From Lentisphaeria bacterium UBA1829 (GTDB lineage Bacteria > Verrucomicrobiota > Lentisphaeria > Victivallales > UBA1829), in NCBI GenBank assembly GCA_002338895.1, contig DDJH01000128.1:1-5618 (forward strand): DNA of 5,618 nt. Reading direction: 5' to 3'. Within the stretch, counting starts at the first letter, position 1. Each line of letters begins with the position of its first letter. Positions 1 through 5,618 of this stretch are shown here, in pieces. The notes beneath the pieces are model-generated. The model saw only the letters and a program-made list of their open reading frames with translations. It did no database searches and was not told the DNA's origin. Position numbers and translations under genes: made by a program.

Positions 1-807
1 CATCGCAGCCCCGTTCTGTACCCCAATACGTTTATTCACTGCAGACGATGGGGAAGTCATAAGATGCGGCATTACCGGTACATCTGCGTCGCGCTGGAGT
101 TCGTCGTGAAAGGATCCGCCACCTTCCTGCTCGACGGGGTGGAGACAAAGGTCGGAGCAGGGGAAATTTTTATCATGCAGCGCGGACGCGATTCCGGATT
201 CTCCACCTCCGCCGATGAATATTATGAGAAGATGACAATCTGCATTTCCGGAACCATTCTCGATCTCCTGATCGAATCGCTGCATTTGAACCGGGTTCCC
301 AAAATCGTTCTCTCCCGGGTCGAGGAGGCAAAACGCCGATTCCTCGAGATCGACCGCCTTCTCCGGGAGAAGGTGCCGGGAACCGAACAGACTCTGACGG
401 AGAAAACCTTCAGTCTGTTTCTGTTCCTGGGAGAGGAAAATCGCGAAAATCTGTACAGGTCGTATCCGGAACCGCTGCAGAAAGCTCTCGATTTCCTGCA
501 TGGAAATTACAGTCGCAGCGATTTCGGAATGAGCGCTCTGGCGGAGGTCGCCGGCGTGAGCACGCCAACATTGATCCGGATGTTTCATGCCGGACTCGGA
601 AAAACTCCGATGGAGCATATCACCGAGATGCGCATGGAGCTGGCGAAAAATCTTCTGGAATCCACTCAGCTCCCCGTCAAGGAGATCGCCGGACGCGTCG
701 GATACAACGATCCCCTCTACTTTTCCACCATATTCCGGAATTATACCGGAATGAATCCGAGGGCCTATCGGAAATTTTCCGTTCCGGGTGGAACCGGAAA
801 CACCTGA
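1..807 (+). CDS. AraC/XylS-family transcriptional regulator, 5'-truncated by window edge
   Basis: DNA-binding transcription regulator of the AraC/XylS family. Residues are numbered here from the Met at base 64. Residues 1-50 look like the end of a cupin-type sensing domain (VVKGSATFLLDG, then GAGEIFIMQRG). A linker follows to about 138. The tandem helix-turn-helix domain occupies about 140-238. Its first HTH is around MSALAEVAGVS (156-166). Its second is IAGRVGYNDPLYFS (208-221), followed by the family hallmark FRNYTGMNPRAYRK. The frame is open from base 1, and the 21 upstream codons read like the start of the sensor domain, so I call the gene partial. The Met at 64 has a GGGGAA 8 bases upstream and could be an alternative start, but that would leave an unusually clipped cupin domain. 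It converges on the kinase operon with a 12-base gap, so it is not part of that operon. Its targets and ligand are unknown; control of neighbouring sugar genes would be typical but is inference. Confidence 0.9.
   Translation, partial: HRSPVLYPNTFIHCRRWGSHKMRHYRYICVALEFVVKGSATFLLDGVETKVGAGEIFIMQRGRDSGFSTSADEYYEKMTICISGTILDLLIESLHLNRVPKIVLSRVEEAKRRFLEIDRLLREKVPGTEQTLTEKTFSLFLFLGEENRENLYRSYPEPLQKALDFLHGNYSRSDFGMSALAEVAGVSTPTLIRMFHAGLGKTPMEHITEMRMELAKNLLESTQLPVKEIAGRVGYNDPLYFSTIFRNYTGMNPRAYRKFSVPGGTGNT
776..800 (-). terminator. Possible weak terminator hairpin after the kinase operon
   Basis: TTTCC-G-TTCC and GGAA-CC-GGAAA form a 10-pair stem with one bulged base (C795) and a GGGT loop at 786-789. 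It lies in the last codons of the AraC gene, 20 bases past the kinase stop as read on the minus strand. On that strand it is followed only by ATTT, and on the plus strand by no T-run, so it is not a textbook intrinsic terminator. A run of six T on the minus strand (812-807) precedes the stem instead. It may be only a chance repeat in coding sequence. Confidence 0.3.
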
Positions 808-819
808 AAAAAGAGCCGG

Positions 820-2148
820 TCAGCGGACGGGGGAATCCAGCTTCTCCGCCGCGAGGCGGGCCGCTCCGGTCGCCGCCTCTTCCCGGAGATCCCGGAACAG
901 AAGCGGAAGGTGAAACTCCTCTTCCACCGCCTGCTGGAGAAAACGGCAAAGACGAAGTCCGTTCCCGGATCCGATGATCCGTTCGCGTCCGTTGCGCAGT
1001 CCGTCCGGAATCCCCTCCGCAAGCTGGCGGATGATTCCCCGGGCAAGGCCGGCGGCAAGATTCGGAAGAGTCAGATTGTTCAGCGTGATCCCTTCGATGC
1101 TTCCGCGGAGTGACGGGGCGTTCCGTTCCCCGAGAAAATGGGGCGAGACGGTCAGGGTGGAAGTCTTCTCCGCCCGGAAGGCCATTTCGTCCAGACGGTT
1201 CAGAAGCTCTTTTTCCGGAAACGGGGGAAGACCCAGCTCCTTCAGCATTGCATTGAGCGTGTCGCCAAGCCATGCCCAGGCCCGTCCGCCGCAGAGGGGT
1301 GCCGTTGTCGCAAGCTGTTGTCCGCGGAGGTACGGACGCAGTTCGGTGCAGCGGGGAAGCGGAATCCGGCCGTCCGTGGTGCAGGAGAGCTGGGCACCGG
1401 TTCCGATCGTGAGAAACAGTTCCCGGTCCGGATCTTCGGCTGTCGCAAAAATGGACGCCTGATTGTCGCCCAGCGGAAGGAGAAGGGGGACCCCGTCGGG
1501 CAGGCCGGGAACATGTTGTGTCCATCCTGCGATCGAGCCGGAGGGTTTCACCGCCGGAAGAAGGGCGGGGGGAATCCCGAGGGCGCGGACCGCCTTCTGC
1601 TTCCAGTCCTTCGTTTCCGGATCGTAGATCCCCCACGAGGCCGCAAAGGTCGGATCCATTTCCGCGCTCCGGTTCGGACCGGTCATCCGGACGGCAAGAA
1701 GATCGGCGGGGGTGCCGCAGAACTGCCACTTCGCCAGTTCCCCGCGGAGAGCAAGAAGCGCGAGCGTGACCGCGCCGAACCCGTCGGCCAGAGGGCAGGA
1801 ACTCCGCTGACGGAAACTTTCCAGAACCCCCGCCGCGCCGGCGCTCCGGTCCTGCCAGGTGGTGACCGGTGAAATTTCCGTTTTGTTCCAGAGAACCACC
1901 GAGTGCATCTGGCCCGTCACGCCGACTGCTCCGACCCGTTCGAGTTCCTGTCGCGGAAACTGGGAAAGAAGATCGAACACGGTCTCCTCCATCTTCCGGT
2001 AGTCCTGCTGCGCGCTCTCCGGCGCTCCCGGAAGAGCGGCGCCGGATGCCCGGGAGAGGATCCGGTTCTTCTCCGGAGAATGCGGATGAAAAAGAACCAG
2101 TGCGATTTTAGTCGTTCCGAGATCGATTCCGAGAGTAAGATCCTTCAT
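820..2148 (-). CDS. FGGY-family carbohydrate kinase, sedoheptulokinase-like
   Basis: ATP-dependent cytoplasmic kinase of the FGGY family, 442 residues, near the usual 450-500. Motifs in order: N-terminal phosphate loop GIDLGTTK (7-14); GVTGQMHSVVLW (76-87); TTWQDR (96-101, the W-x-D-x-R-like site); LGDNQAS (226-232) with Asp228 as the likely catalytic base; second phosphate loop LTIGTGAQLS (246-255); PHFLGERNAP (336-345); and the adenosine loop GSGNGLRLCRFLQQ (393-406), followed by the C-terminal EEAATGAARLA. GQMH-VVLW, TTWQD, the IGTGAQL loop and the LGER segment resemble sedoheptulokinase more than glycerol kinase. Xylulokinase or another ketose/polyol kinase remains possible, so no symbol is given. 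Its ATG overlaps the activase stop (ATGA), with AAGGA 7 bases upstream. As last gene of the GRE operon it probably phosphorylates the substrate or a product of the radical enzyme (inference). All expected catalytic motifs are present and the frame is intact. Confidence 0.9.
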   Translation of the reverse strand: MKDLTLGIDLGTTKIALVLFHPHSPEKNRILSRASGAALPGAPESAQQDYRKMEETVFDLLSQFPRQELERVGAVGVTGQMHSVVLWNKTEISPVTTWQDRSAGAAGVLESFRQRSSCPLADGFGAVTLALLALRGELAKWQFCGTPADLLAVRMTGPNRSAEMDPTFAASWGIYDPETKDWKQKAVRALGIPPALLPAVKPSGSIAGWTQHVPGLPDGVPLLLPLGDNQASIFATAEDPDRELFLTIGTGAQLSCTTDGRIPLPRCTELRPYLRGQQLATTAPLCGGRAWAWLGDTLNAMLKELGLPPFPEKELLNRLDEMAFRAEKTSTLTVSPHFLGERNAPSLRGSIEGITLNNLTLPNLAAGLARGIIRQLAEGIPDGLRNGRERIIGSGNGLRLCRFLQQAVEEEFHLPLLFRDLREEAATGAARLAAEKLDSPVR

Positions 2149-3092
2149 GATTCGTTCCTTTGCAGTTGAATGCCTCCGCGCAGAAGCCGTTCCGTCAGAT
2201 GGCGGAGCGCGGAGGGGGCGGGCTCCGGAATTCCGGCCAGTTCATAGTGCCGTCCGAGCGCCCGGTATTTGGGTTCGCCGAAATGGTGCAGCTTGAGAAT
2301 TTCCACGGACAGCGCCTGCTTTGCCGCATGGAGACGGAGCGTATGCAGACGCAGAAGAATCTCCGCCATTTTCTCCAGTTCCTCCTCCGAGTCGTTTTTC
2401 CCCGTGATGAGCGGGATCCGCAGCAGAAGATCGTGCGCATGTTCCGCCGCATCGCTCAGATTGGCAAGAACATCCGCCAGATTGCCGCCGGTATTTTCCC
2501 GGAAACGCGGCTCCGATCCGCCTTTCAGATCGGCGATGGTCAGTGCGGCGGAGCGGACCAGAGTCGGAAACGCCGGGGTCGATGCGTTGCTTTCGAACGC
2601 CGTGTGGATGCCGTCCGTGCGGAGACGGATGAAAAGGTCGCAGAGCTCCTCCGCCTGCAGGGAGGGTTCTCCGCCGCCGAACGTCACGCCGCCGAAATTG
2701 CTCCACGCGGCCGCCGCGCTTCGGAGATCCTCCCGCAGTTCTTCGACCGTCCACTCCTCGCCGACCCATTCCAGAGCGGGATCCTTCCGTCTGCGACACT
2801 CCGGATCCGGACAGATCCGGCAGCGCGCCCGGTTCAGAGCCCGTCCGGTGATCGCCCCGTGCGGACACAGATAGGAAAGATCGCTCTCTTCACTCCGGTC
2901 CGGATGAAACAGCATCTCCGCTTCCGGAGAAATGCTCTCCGGCGAGGCGCACCAGCAGCAGTGCAGATTGCAGCCTTTGAGATAGTAGATCCGGCGGAAT
3001 CCGGGTCCGTCCCGGTGTTCCGACCACCCCTTAGCAAACACTCTCACGGTATGACCAGCCTTCCCGGAAAACGACGGATTTCCGCTTTCCAT
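2145..3092 (-). CDS. Glycyl radical enzyme activase (radical SAM)
   Basis: Radical-SAM activating enzyme that abstracts a hydrogen from the glycine of its partner GRE; here the partner is almost certainly the GRE encoded at the head of the same operon. It has 315 residues from this start. Visible signatures: DGPGFR (28-33) before the cluster; LKGCNLHCCWC with the radical-SAM CX3CX2C cysteines 41, 45 and 48; an insert with cysteines 76, 91, 94 and 99; GGVTFGGGEP (134-143), the SAM-binding GGEP motif; DLKGG (188-192); RIPLITGKNDS (225-235); and EILKLHHFGEPKY (264-276), the usual E-x-LP-x-H-x-G-x-x-KY region. The insert carries only four cysteines, whereas many activases have an eight-cysteine two-cluster ferredoxin-like insert. 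The start is uncertain. The ATG at 3092 has AAGGGGGGAGA just upstream but overlaps the regulator by 49 bases. A GTG at 3047 would give a GTGA overlap and an N-terminus of family-typical length. The stop overlaps the kinase ATG. Confidence 0.92.
   Translation of the reverse strand: MESGNPSFSGKAGHTVRVFAKGWSEHRDGPGFRRIYYLKGCNLHCCWCASPESISPEAEMLFHPDRSEESDLSYLCPHGAITGRALNRARCRICPDPECRRRKDPALEWVGEEWTVEELREDLRSAAAAWSNFGGVTFGGGEPSLQAEELCDLFIRLRTDGIHTAFESNASTPAFPTLVRSAALTIADLKGGSEPRFRENTGGNLADVLANLSDAAEHAHDLLLRIPLITGKNDSEEELEKMAEILLRLHTLRLHAAKQALSVEILKLHHFGEPKYRALGRHYELAGIPEPAPSALRHLTERLLRGGIQLQRNES
2156..2160 (-). promoter_or_regulatory. Ribosome binding site of the kinase gene
   Basis: AAGGA on the minus strand, 7 bases before the kinase ATG at 2148, located in the last codons of the activase gene. 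It fixes the kinase start at the ATGA overlap. Confidence 0.7.
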
Positions 3093-4072
3093 TCTCCCCC
3101 CTTTTTCCGCTGATTCTGAAGCGCTTCGACCGCGGCTTCCGCCATCTCCCGGATCGGCTGTCCGCATCCGGTCGCTCCGAGGGAACTCAACTCCGGGGCA
3201 CTGTCCACACAATAGAGCCTCCCGCCCTGCGGCGGTGCGGAGAACAGGCGCAGCAGAACCGGCGCGTTGACCGCGAGAATCGCCGTGTGTCCTCCGTTTT
3301 CCTCCGTCCTTCGGGCAAGTTCCGCTCCGAGTCGGCGCCAGTCGCTGTTCGGCGCGTCCCGCCGGATGGCGCGCACTTCCCGGCGGCGGACCGCCGGATG
3401 CGAAAACGTTTCAAACGCATTCCGGCGTTCGGCGTTGGTATCCACATCCAGATCGGAGTAGGTGATGAAGAAAAACTCCTGTGCGCCATCCCGGACCGCC
3501 TGTTCGAGCAGAAGGCGCATTGCGCCCGCGTTGTCCAGTCCGACATAGTCTGCGAACGGGCCCGGGATAACCTGGTCGTAGAAGACCAGATTCACTCCGA
3601 GAATCCGCAGACGTTCAAAAACCGAAAAATCGAATCCCCGGTCGGCTCCCCAGACGATCAGATCCCGGACGCCGCGACTGGCCATCCGGAGTGCGATCTC
3701 AAGCTGCCGTTCCCCGGTGTCCGGCTCCGGAATGCCGAGAACGAGAAGCGCATCCAGTTCCTCGCAGCGACGGCTGACCGCTTCGACAAACTGTCCGGAA
3801 AACGTATGCGGAAGCGTCGTAATCAGCCCGATGCTTTCCAGCGGTCCGCCATGCGCGCGGAACGTGTCGGAGACCCGGGTGCCGAGCGGACGGCGCCGGA
3901 CGATGATCCCGGACCGTTCCAGCTGGTCGTAGACCCGTCGGACCGTGACCCGGCTCACTCCGGATTGTTTCGCATAATCGCGTTCGGTCGGCAGTTTCCC
4001 GCCGGGGGGATAGATCCCTGAAAGAATTTTCGCGGTCAGATCCGTCCGGATCCGTTCGGTCAGGCTTTTCAT
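3044..4072 (-). CDS. GntR winged-helix / LacI-type sensor hybrid transcription regulator
   Basis: Transcription regulator of 342 residues with the AraR-like architecture: an N-terminal GntR winged helix and a C-terminal periplasmic-binding-protein/LacI-type ligand domain. Residues 1-70 hold the DNA-binding part: LPTERDYAKQSGVSRVTVRR (27-46), LERSGIIVRR, then the wing PLGTRVS (62-68). From about 79 (ESIGLITTLP) the LacI fold begins. DLIVWGAD (137-144), LVFYDQVIP (162-170) and DYVGLDNAGAMRLLLEQ (175-191) correspond to the usual D-(F/Y)VG-x-DN-x-x-G region, and the protein ends with GRLVIP, a LacI-like terminus. The ATG at 4072 is chosen because it lies 5 bases from AGGGAG and forms an ATGA overlap with the GRE stop. 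A GTG at 4078 would sit on that ribosome site. Its place inside the operon suggests autoregulated control of the GRE genes by a sugar ligand; this is inferred. It could be a repressor, as is usual for this family. Confidence 0.92.
   Translation of the reverse strand: MKSLTERIRTDLTAKILSGIYPPGGKLPTERDYAKQSGVSRVTVRRVYDQLERSGIIVRRRPLGTRVSDTFRAHGGPLESIGLITTLPHTFSGQFVEAVSRRCEELDALLVLGIPEPDTGERQLEIALRMASRGVRDLIVWGADRGFDFSVFERLRILGVNLVFYDQVIPGPFADYVGLDNAGAMRLLLEQAVRDGAQEFFFITYSDLDVDTNAERRNAFETFSHPAVRRREVRAIRRDAPNSDWRRLGAELARRTEENGGHTAILAVNAPVLLRLFSAPPQGGRLYCVDSAPELSSLGATGCGQPIREMAEAAVEALQNQRKKGGEWKAEIRRFPGRLVIP
3094..3102 (-). promoter_or_regulatory. Probable ribosome binding site of the activase gene
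   Basis: Minus-strand AGGGGGGAG directly before the ATG at 3092; with AGG taken as the core the spacing is 7 bases. It supports the 3092 start over the GTG at 3047, whose nearest purine-rich stretch (GGGAAGG) is about 11 bases away. It lies inside the regulator coding region, so the resemblance may be chance. Confidence 0.5.
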
Positions 4073-5618
4073 GCGCACTCCCTGCGCTCCAGGCGCTTGA
4101 TGATGTCCTCCTGAATCGCCGGAGCAAGATCCAGAAAGTTGACGAATGTTCCGTGAATCCGCAGGATGTAGATCCCGGACGGCGCGTATTTCCGCGGATC
4201 GGAAAGAATCTTCCGGAGATGCCGGGCGCTGTCGATGTTGAAATAGACATAGAACGGCGCACTGCCGTCCTCCTTCGGATGAAACAGCGGACGGATGATC
4301 CGGTCGCGCATGGCAAGCGCTTTCCCTTCCGGTGTGGGAAAATCATCGAAGAGTGCCGGCGTCAGCCCGATGTGCGACGCATAGCCGCCGGTCATCCGGT
4401 CGAAGGGGAGGAGACGCTCCGAGATCAGCTGGTCGGTCAGTTCCCCGGATCCCGCCTCCGGACGCGGATCGATCCCGTAGCCCAGCATCGCCCGCGCACT
4501 CCGTCCGTCCGGGGTTGCGCCGACCTGGTACCCGTAAAGAAGATGGGTGCTCGGCGTGGAGAAATCCGGCATGAACGGCTTGCCCGCAGGATTCCGGAGA
4601 GCGGAAACTTCCCCGCTGATTTTTTCCACCAGCCGGCACGCGGTCCGATCGGACTGCGCATCCCGATCCCCGTATTTCGGATAGGCGAGAAGGCGGGCGC
4701 GGAACGCGGGATCGTTCCGGAAATTGCTGCGCAGAGCCTCCAGAAGCCGATCCGCTCCGTCGGGTTGCTCCGAAAGAAGATGGTTCACCGCGGTCAGGGA
4801 ATCGGTGACAACGCTCAGTCCGTGGATCAGGCATCCGCTTGCATTGTAACGGGTTCCGGGATGTTCGGGATCGCGCATGTCGCGTCCGCTTTCCACTCCG
4901 CCGAACAGCAGGGAGGAGAACGGCGTCGCCCAGCGCCCGACCGCGCGGGTGCAGAAATTGGCCGCCTTCTCCATCTCCGGAAGAACGGCGGAAAGCTGAC
5001 GGAAAAACGCGGTCTCGAGATCCCGGTACAGCTCCTCCCGGGAGGCGTACCCGAGTTCCTGCGTTCCCCTGCCGATCTTCCGGCCGGAAAGAAGAGAGCA
5101 GCCGTCGTTCAGAGTCAGTTCCAGGACCTTCGGAAGATTCAGCCAGCTGTTGGTGGTGTTGCCGTTTTCCTTTCCGGCGATCAGCGGTTCCTGACAGCCC
5201 GCGACCGCCCAGGACGAAAGATCCTCCTCCCGGATCCCCTTCCGGCGCAGAAGACGGAACATCATATCGTCGTTGAACAGCGACGGCGTGGAGTGCCCCG
5301 GCGTGAAAAACAGTTTCCCCATCGCGGCAAACAGACTCTCCGGCGTGTTCCGGTGAATTTTGATCGAAAGCGCGGGCTGCGGCTGGTTGGAACGGTGGAA
5401 GGCCTCCAGAAACAGACCGGTCATCGGAGTGGTCCGGTCGTTCCCTTCCGCATCGCGTCCGCCCAGCAGAATGTTCTGGGAGATCGCCCACCCGCGCGCC
5501 CCCACCATGAAGAACGCAAGCAGATGACGCAGAAGAGCAATGGCCTCCTCGGAATCCGTCTCCTTCCGGTACGGCTCGAACAGACGGTCCAGATTCCCCG
5601 CCGAGAACGCATACGGAT
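4069..5618 (-). CDS. Glycyl radical enzyme (PFL/diol-dehydratase-like), N-terminus beyond window
   Basis: C-terminal 515 residues of a glycyl radical enzyme, which uses a protein radical for anaerobic C-C or C-X bond cleavage or dehydration. Residues are numbered from the window edge, since the frame is open through base 5618. The Met codon at 5508 is internal: codons upstream of it still align with the family (e.g. LLRHLLAFF before the QNILLGG segment at 47-53). Family landmarks: GCQEP with candidate catalytic Cys141 (codon 5194-5196) and Glu143; NLPKVLELTLNDG (160-172); TRYNASG (255-261) and DSLTAVN; VGATPDGRSARA (365-376); and the C-terminal loop LRIHGTFVNFLDL with Gly489 (codon 4150-4152), 26 residues from the end, followed by IQEDIIKR. 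One cysteine rather than adjacent Cys-Cys argues against pyruvate formate-lyase and for a dehydratase/lyase-type member. The GY of the usual RV(S/A)GY is GT here, and GCVEP is GCQEP. The full protein is probably near 800 residues. It is first in the operon, and its stop overlaps the regulator ATG. Confidence 0.95.
   Translation of the reverse strand, partial: PYAFSAGNLDRLFEPYRKETDSEEAIALLRHLLAFFMVGARGWAISQNILLGGRDAEGNDRTTPMTGLFLEAFHRSNQPQPALSIKIHRNTPESLFAAMGKLFFTPGHSTPSLFNDDMMFRLLRRKGIREEDLSSWAVAGCQEPLIAGKENGNTTNSWLNLPKVLELTLNDGCSLLSGRKIGRGTQELGYASREELYRDLETAFFRQLSAVLPEMEKAANFCTRAVGRWATPFSSLLFGGVESGRDMRDPEHPGTRYNASGCLIHGLSVVTDSLTAVNHLLSEQPDGADRLLEALRSNFRNDPAFRARLLAYPKYGDRDAQSDRTACRLVEKISGEVSALRNPAGKPFMPDFSTPSTHLLYGYQVGATPDGRSARAMLGYGIDPRPEAGSGELTDQLISERLLPFDRMTGGYASHIGLTPALFDDFPTPEGKALAMRDRIIRPLFHPKEDGSAPFYVYFNIDSARHLRKILSDPRKYAPSGIYILRIHGTFVNFLDLAPAIQEDIIKRLERRECA
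4078..4083 (-). promoter_or_regulatory. Ribosome binding site of the regulator gene
   Basis: AGGGAG read on the minus strand, 5 bases before the ATG at 4072 and inside the 3' end of the GRE gene. It decides the regulator start: the alternative in-frame GTG at 4078 begins within this site. Confidence 0.7.

Larger units (their letters stand above)
820..5618 (-). other. Putative operon: GRE, regulator, activase, kinase
   Basis: Four genes on the minus strand run without gaps. The GRE/regulator junction is an ATGA (stop 4069-4071, ATG 4070-4072). The activase/kinase junction is a second ATGA (stop 2145-2147, ATG 2146-2148). The regulator/activase junction overlaps by 49 bases or by a GTGA. Such junctions point to one mRNA with translational coupling. 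The promoter and any operator must lie beyond base 5618; none is visible here. Partnership of GRE and activase is established for the family. The role of the kinase is inferred from position. Confidence 0.85.

Noticed and set aside
677..1729. Minus-strand open frame of 350 codons spanning the converging junction
   Set aside because: It lies in another frame over the kinase and the end of the AraC gene, is rich in Arg/Pro/Ser/Gly, and shows no domain motif. It is a by-product of GC-rich codon use.
2160..3113. Plus-strand open frame of 317 codons opposite the activase
   Set aside because: It mirrors the activase coding sequence on the other strand and has no family resemblance.
3168..3212. ATG codons at 3212 and 3167 as activase starts
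   Set aside because: They would add a Gly/Arg/Ser-rich leader with no family counterpart and extend the overlap with the regulator to over 100 bases.
4343..5491. Minus-strand open frame of 382 codons within the GRE gene
   Set aside because: Alternate frame of a clearly recognisable GRE; low-complexity Arg/Gly/Ser composition.
5506..5508. ATG at 5508 as the start of the GRE
   Set aside because: Codons upstream remain open and read like the conserved GRE core; the family needs roughly 270-300 more N-terminal residues.
820..5618. Frequent TCCGGA, TTCCGG and GATCCGG words across the window
   Set aside because: They fall in coding sequence with irregular spacing and match favoured Ile-Arg, Ser-Gly, Phe-Arg and Pro codons; no repeat unit, array or uptake-signal spacing is seen.
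1..5618. CRISPR arrays, tRNA/rRNA genes, insertion sequences, riboswitches
   Set aside because: The window is almost fully occupied by five coding regions, and no direct repeats, cloverleaf or transposase motifs were found.

Overview
The window is wholly protein-coding DNA from a GC-rich bacterium. It holds a minus-strand catabolic operon and the end of a converging plus-strand regulator gene. Any fragment over 300 bases without a gene is absent; the only gap is 12 bases between the two converging genes. A glycyl radical enzyme (GRE) implies a strict or facultative anaerobe. The AraC-type regulator, the GntR/LacI hybrid regulator and the compositional style would fit a gut or sediment anaerobe such as the Lentisphaerota/Victivallales. 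That placement is a low-confidence impression, not something the sequence proves.

Layout, left to right. (1) Bases 1-807, plus strand: the C-terminal part of an AraC/XylS-family regulator; its reading frame is open to the left edge, so its start lies outside. (2) Bases 820-2148, minus: an FGGY-family carbohydrate kinase closest in motif style to sedoheptulokinase-like members. (3) Bases 2145-3092, minus: a radical-SAM glycyl-radical-enzyme activase. (4) Bases 3044-4072, minus: a transcription regulator with a GntR winged helix fused to a LacI-type sugar-sensor domain. (5) Bases 4069-5618, minus: the C-terminal ~515 residues of a PFL/dehydratase-type glycyl radical enzyme whose N-terminus lies beyond the right edge.

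Transcription of the minus-strand genes runs GRE -> regulator -> activase -> kinase. The GRE/regulator and activase/kinase junctions are 4-base ATGA overlaps. The regulator/activase junction is either a 49-base overlap or a GTGA overlap, depending on the activase start. This is a tight, translationally coupled unit. The likely logic is that the activase installs the glycyl radical on the GRE, the GRE performs a radical elimination or cleavage on a polyol, sugar or sugar derivative, the kinase phosphorylates a carbohydrate substrate or product, and the embedded regulator senses a related sugar ligand. The substrate cannot be named from the sequence.

The most interesting point is that the GRE is not a standard family member. 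Its glycyl-radical loop reads RIHGTF instead of the usual RV(S/A)GY, and its active-site cysteine loop reads GCQEP instead of the usual GCVEP. Paired with a sedoheptulokinase-like kinase and a GntR/LacI regulator, this suggests an uncharacterised anaerobic carbohydrate pathway.
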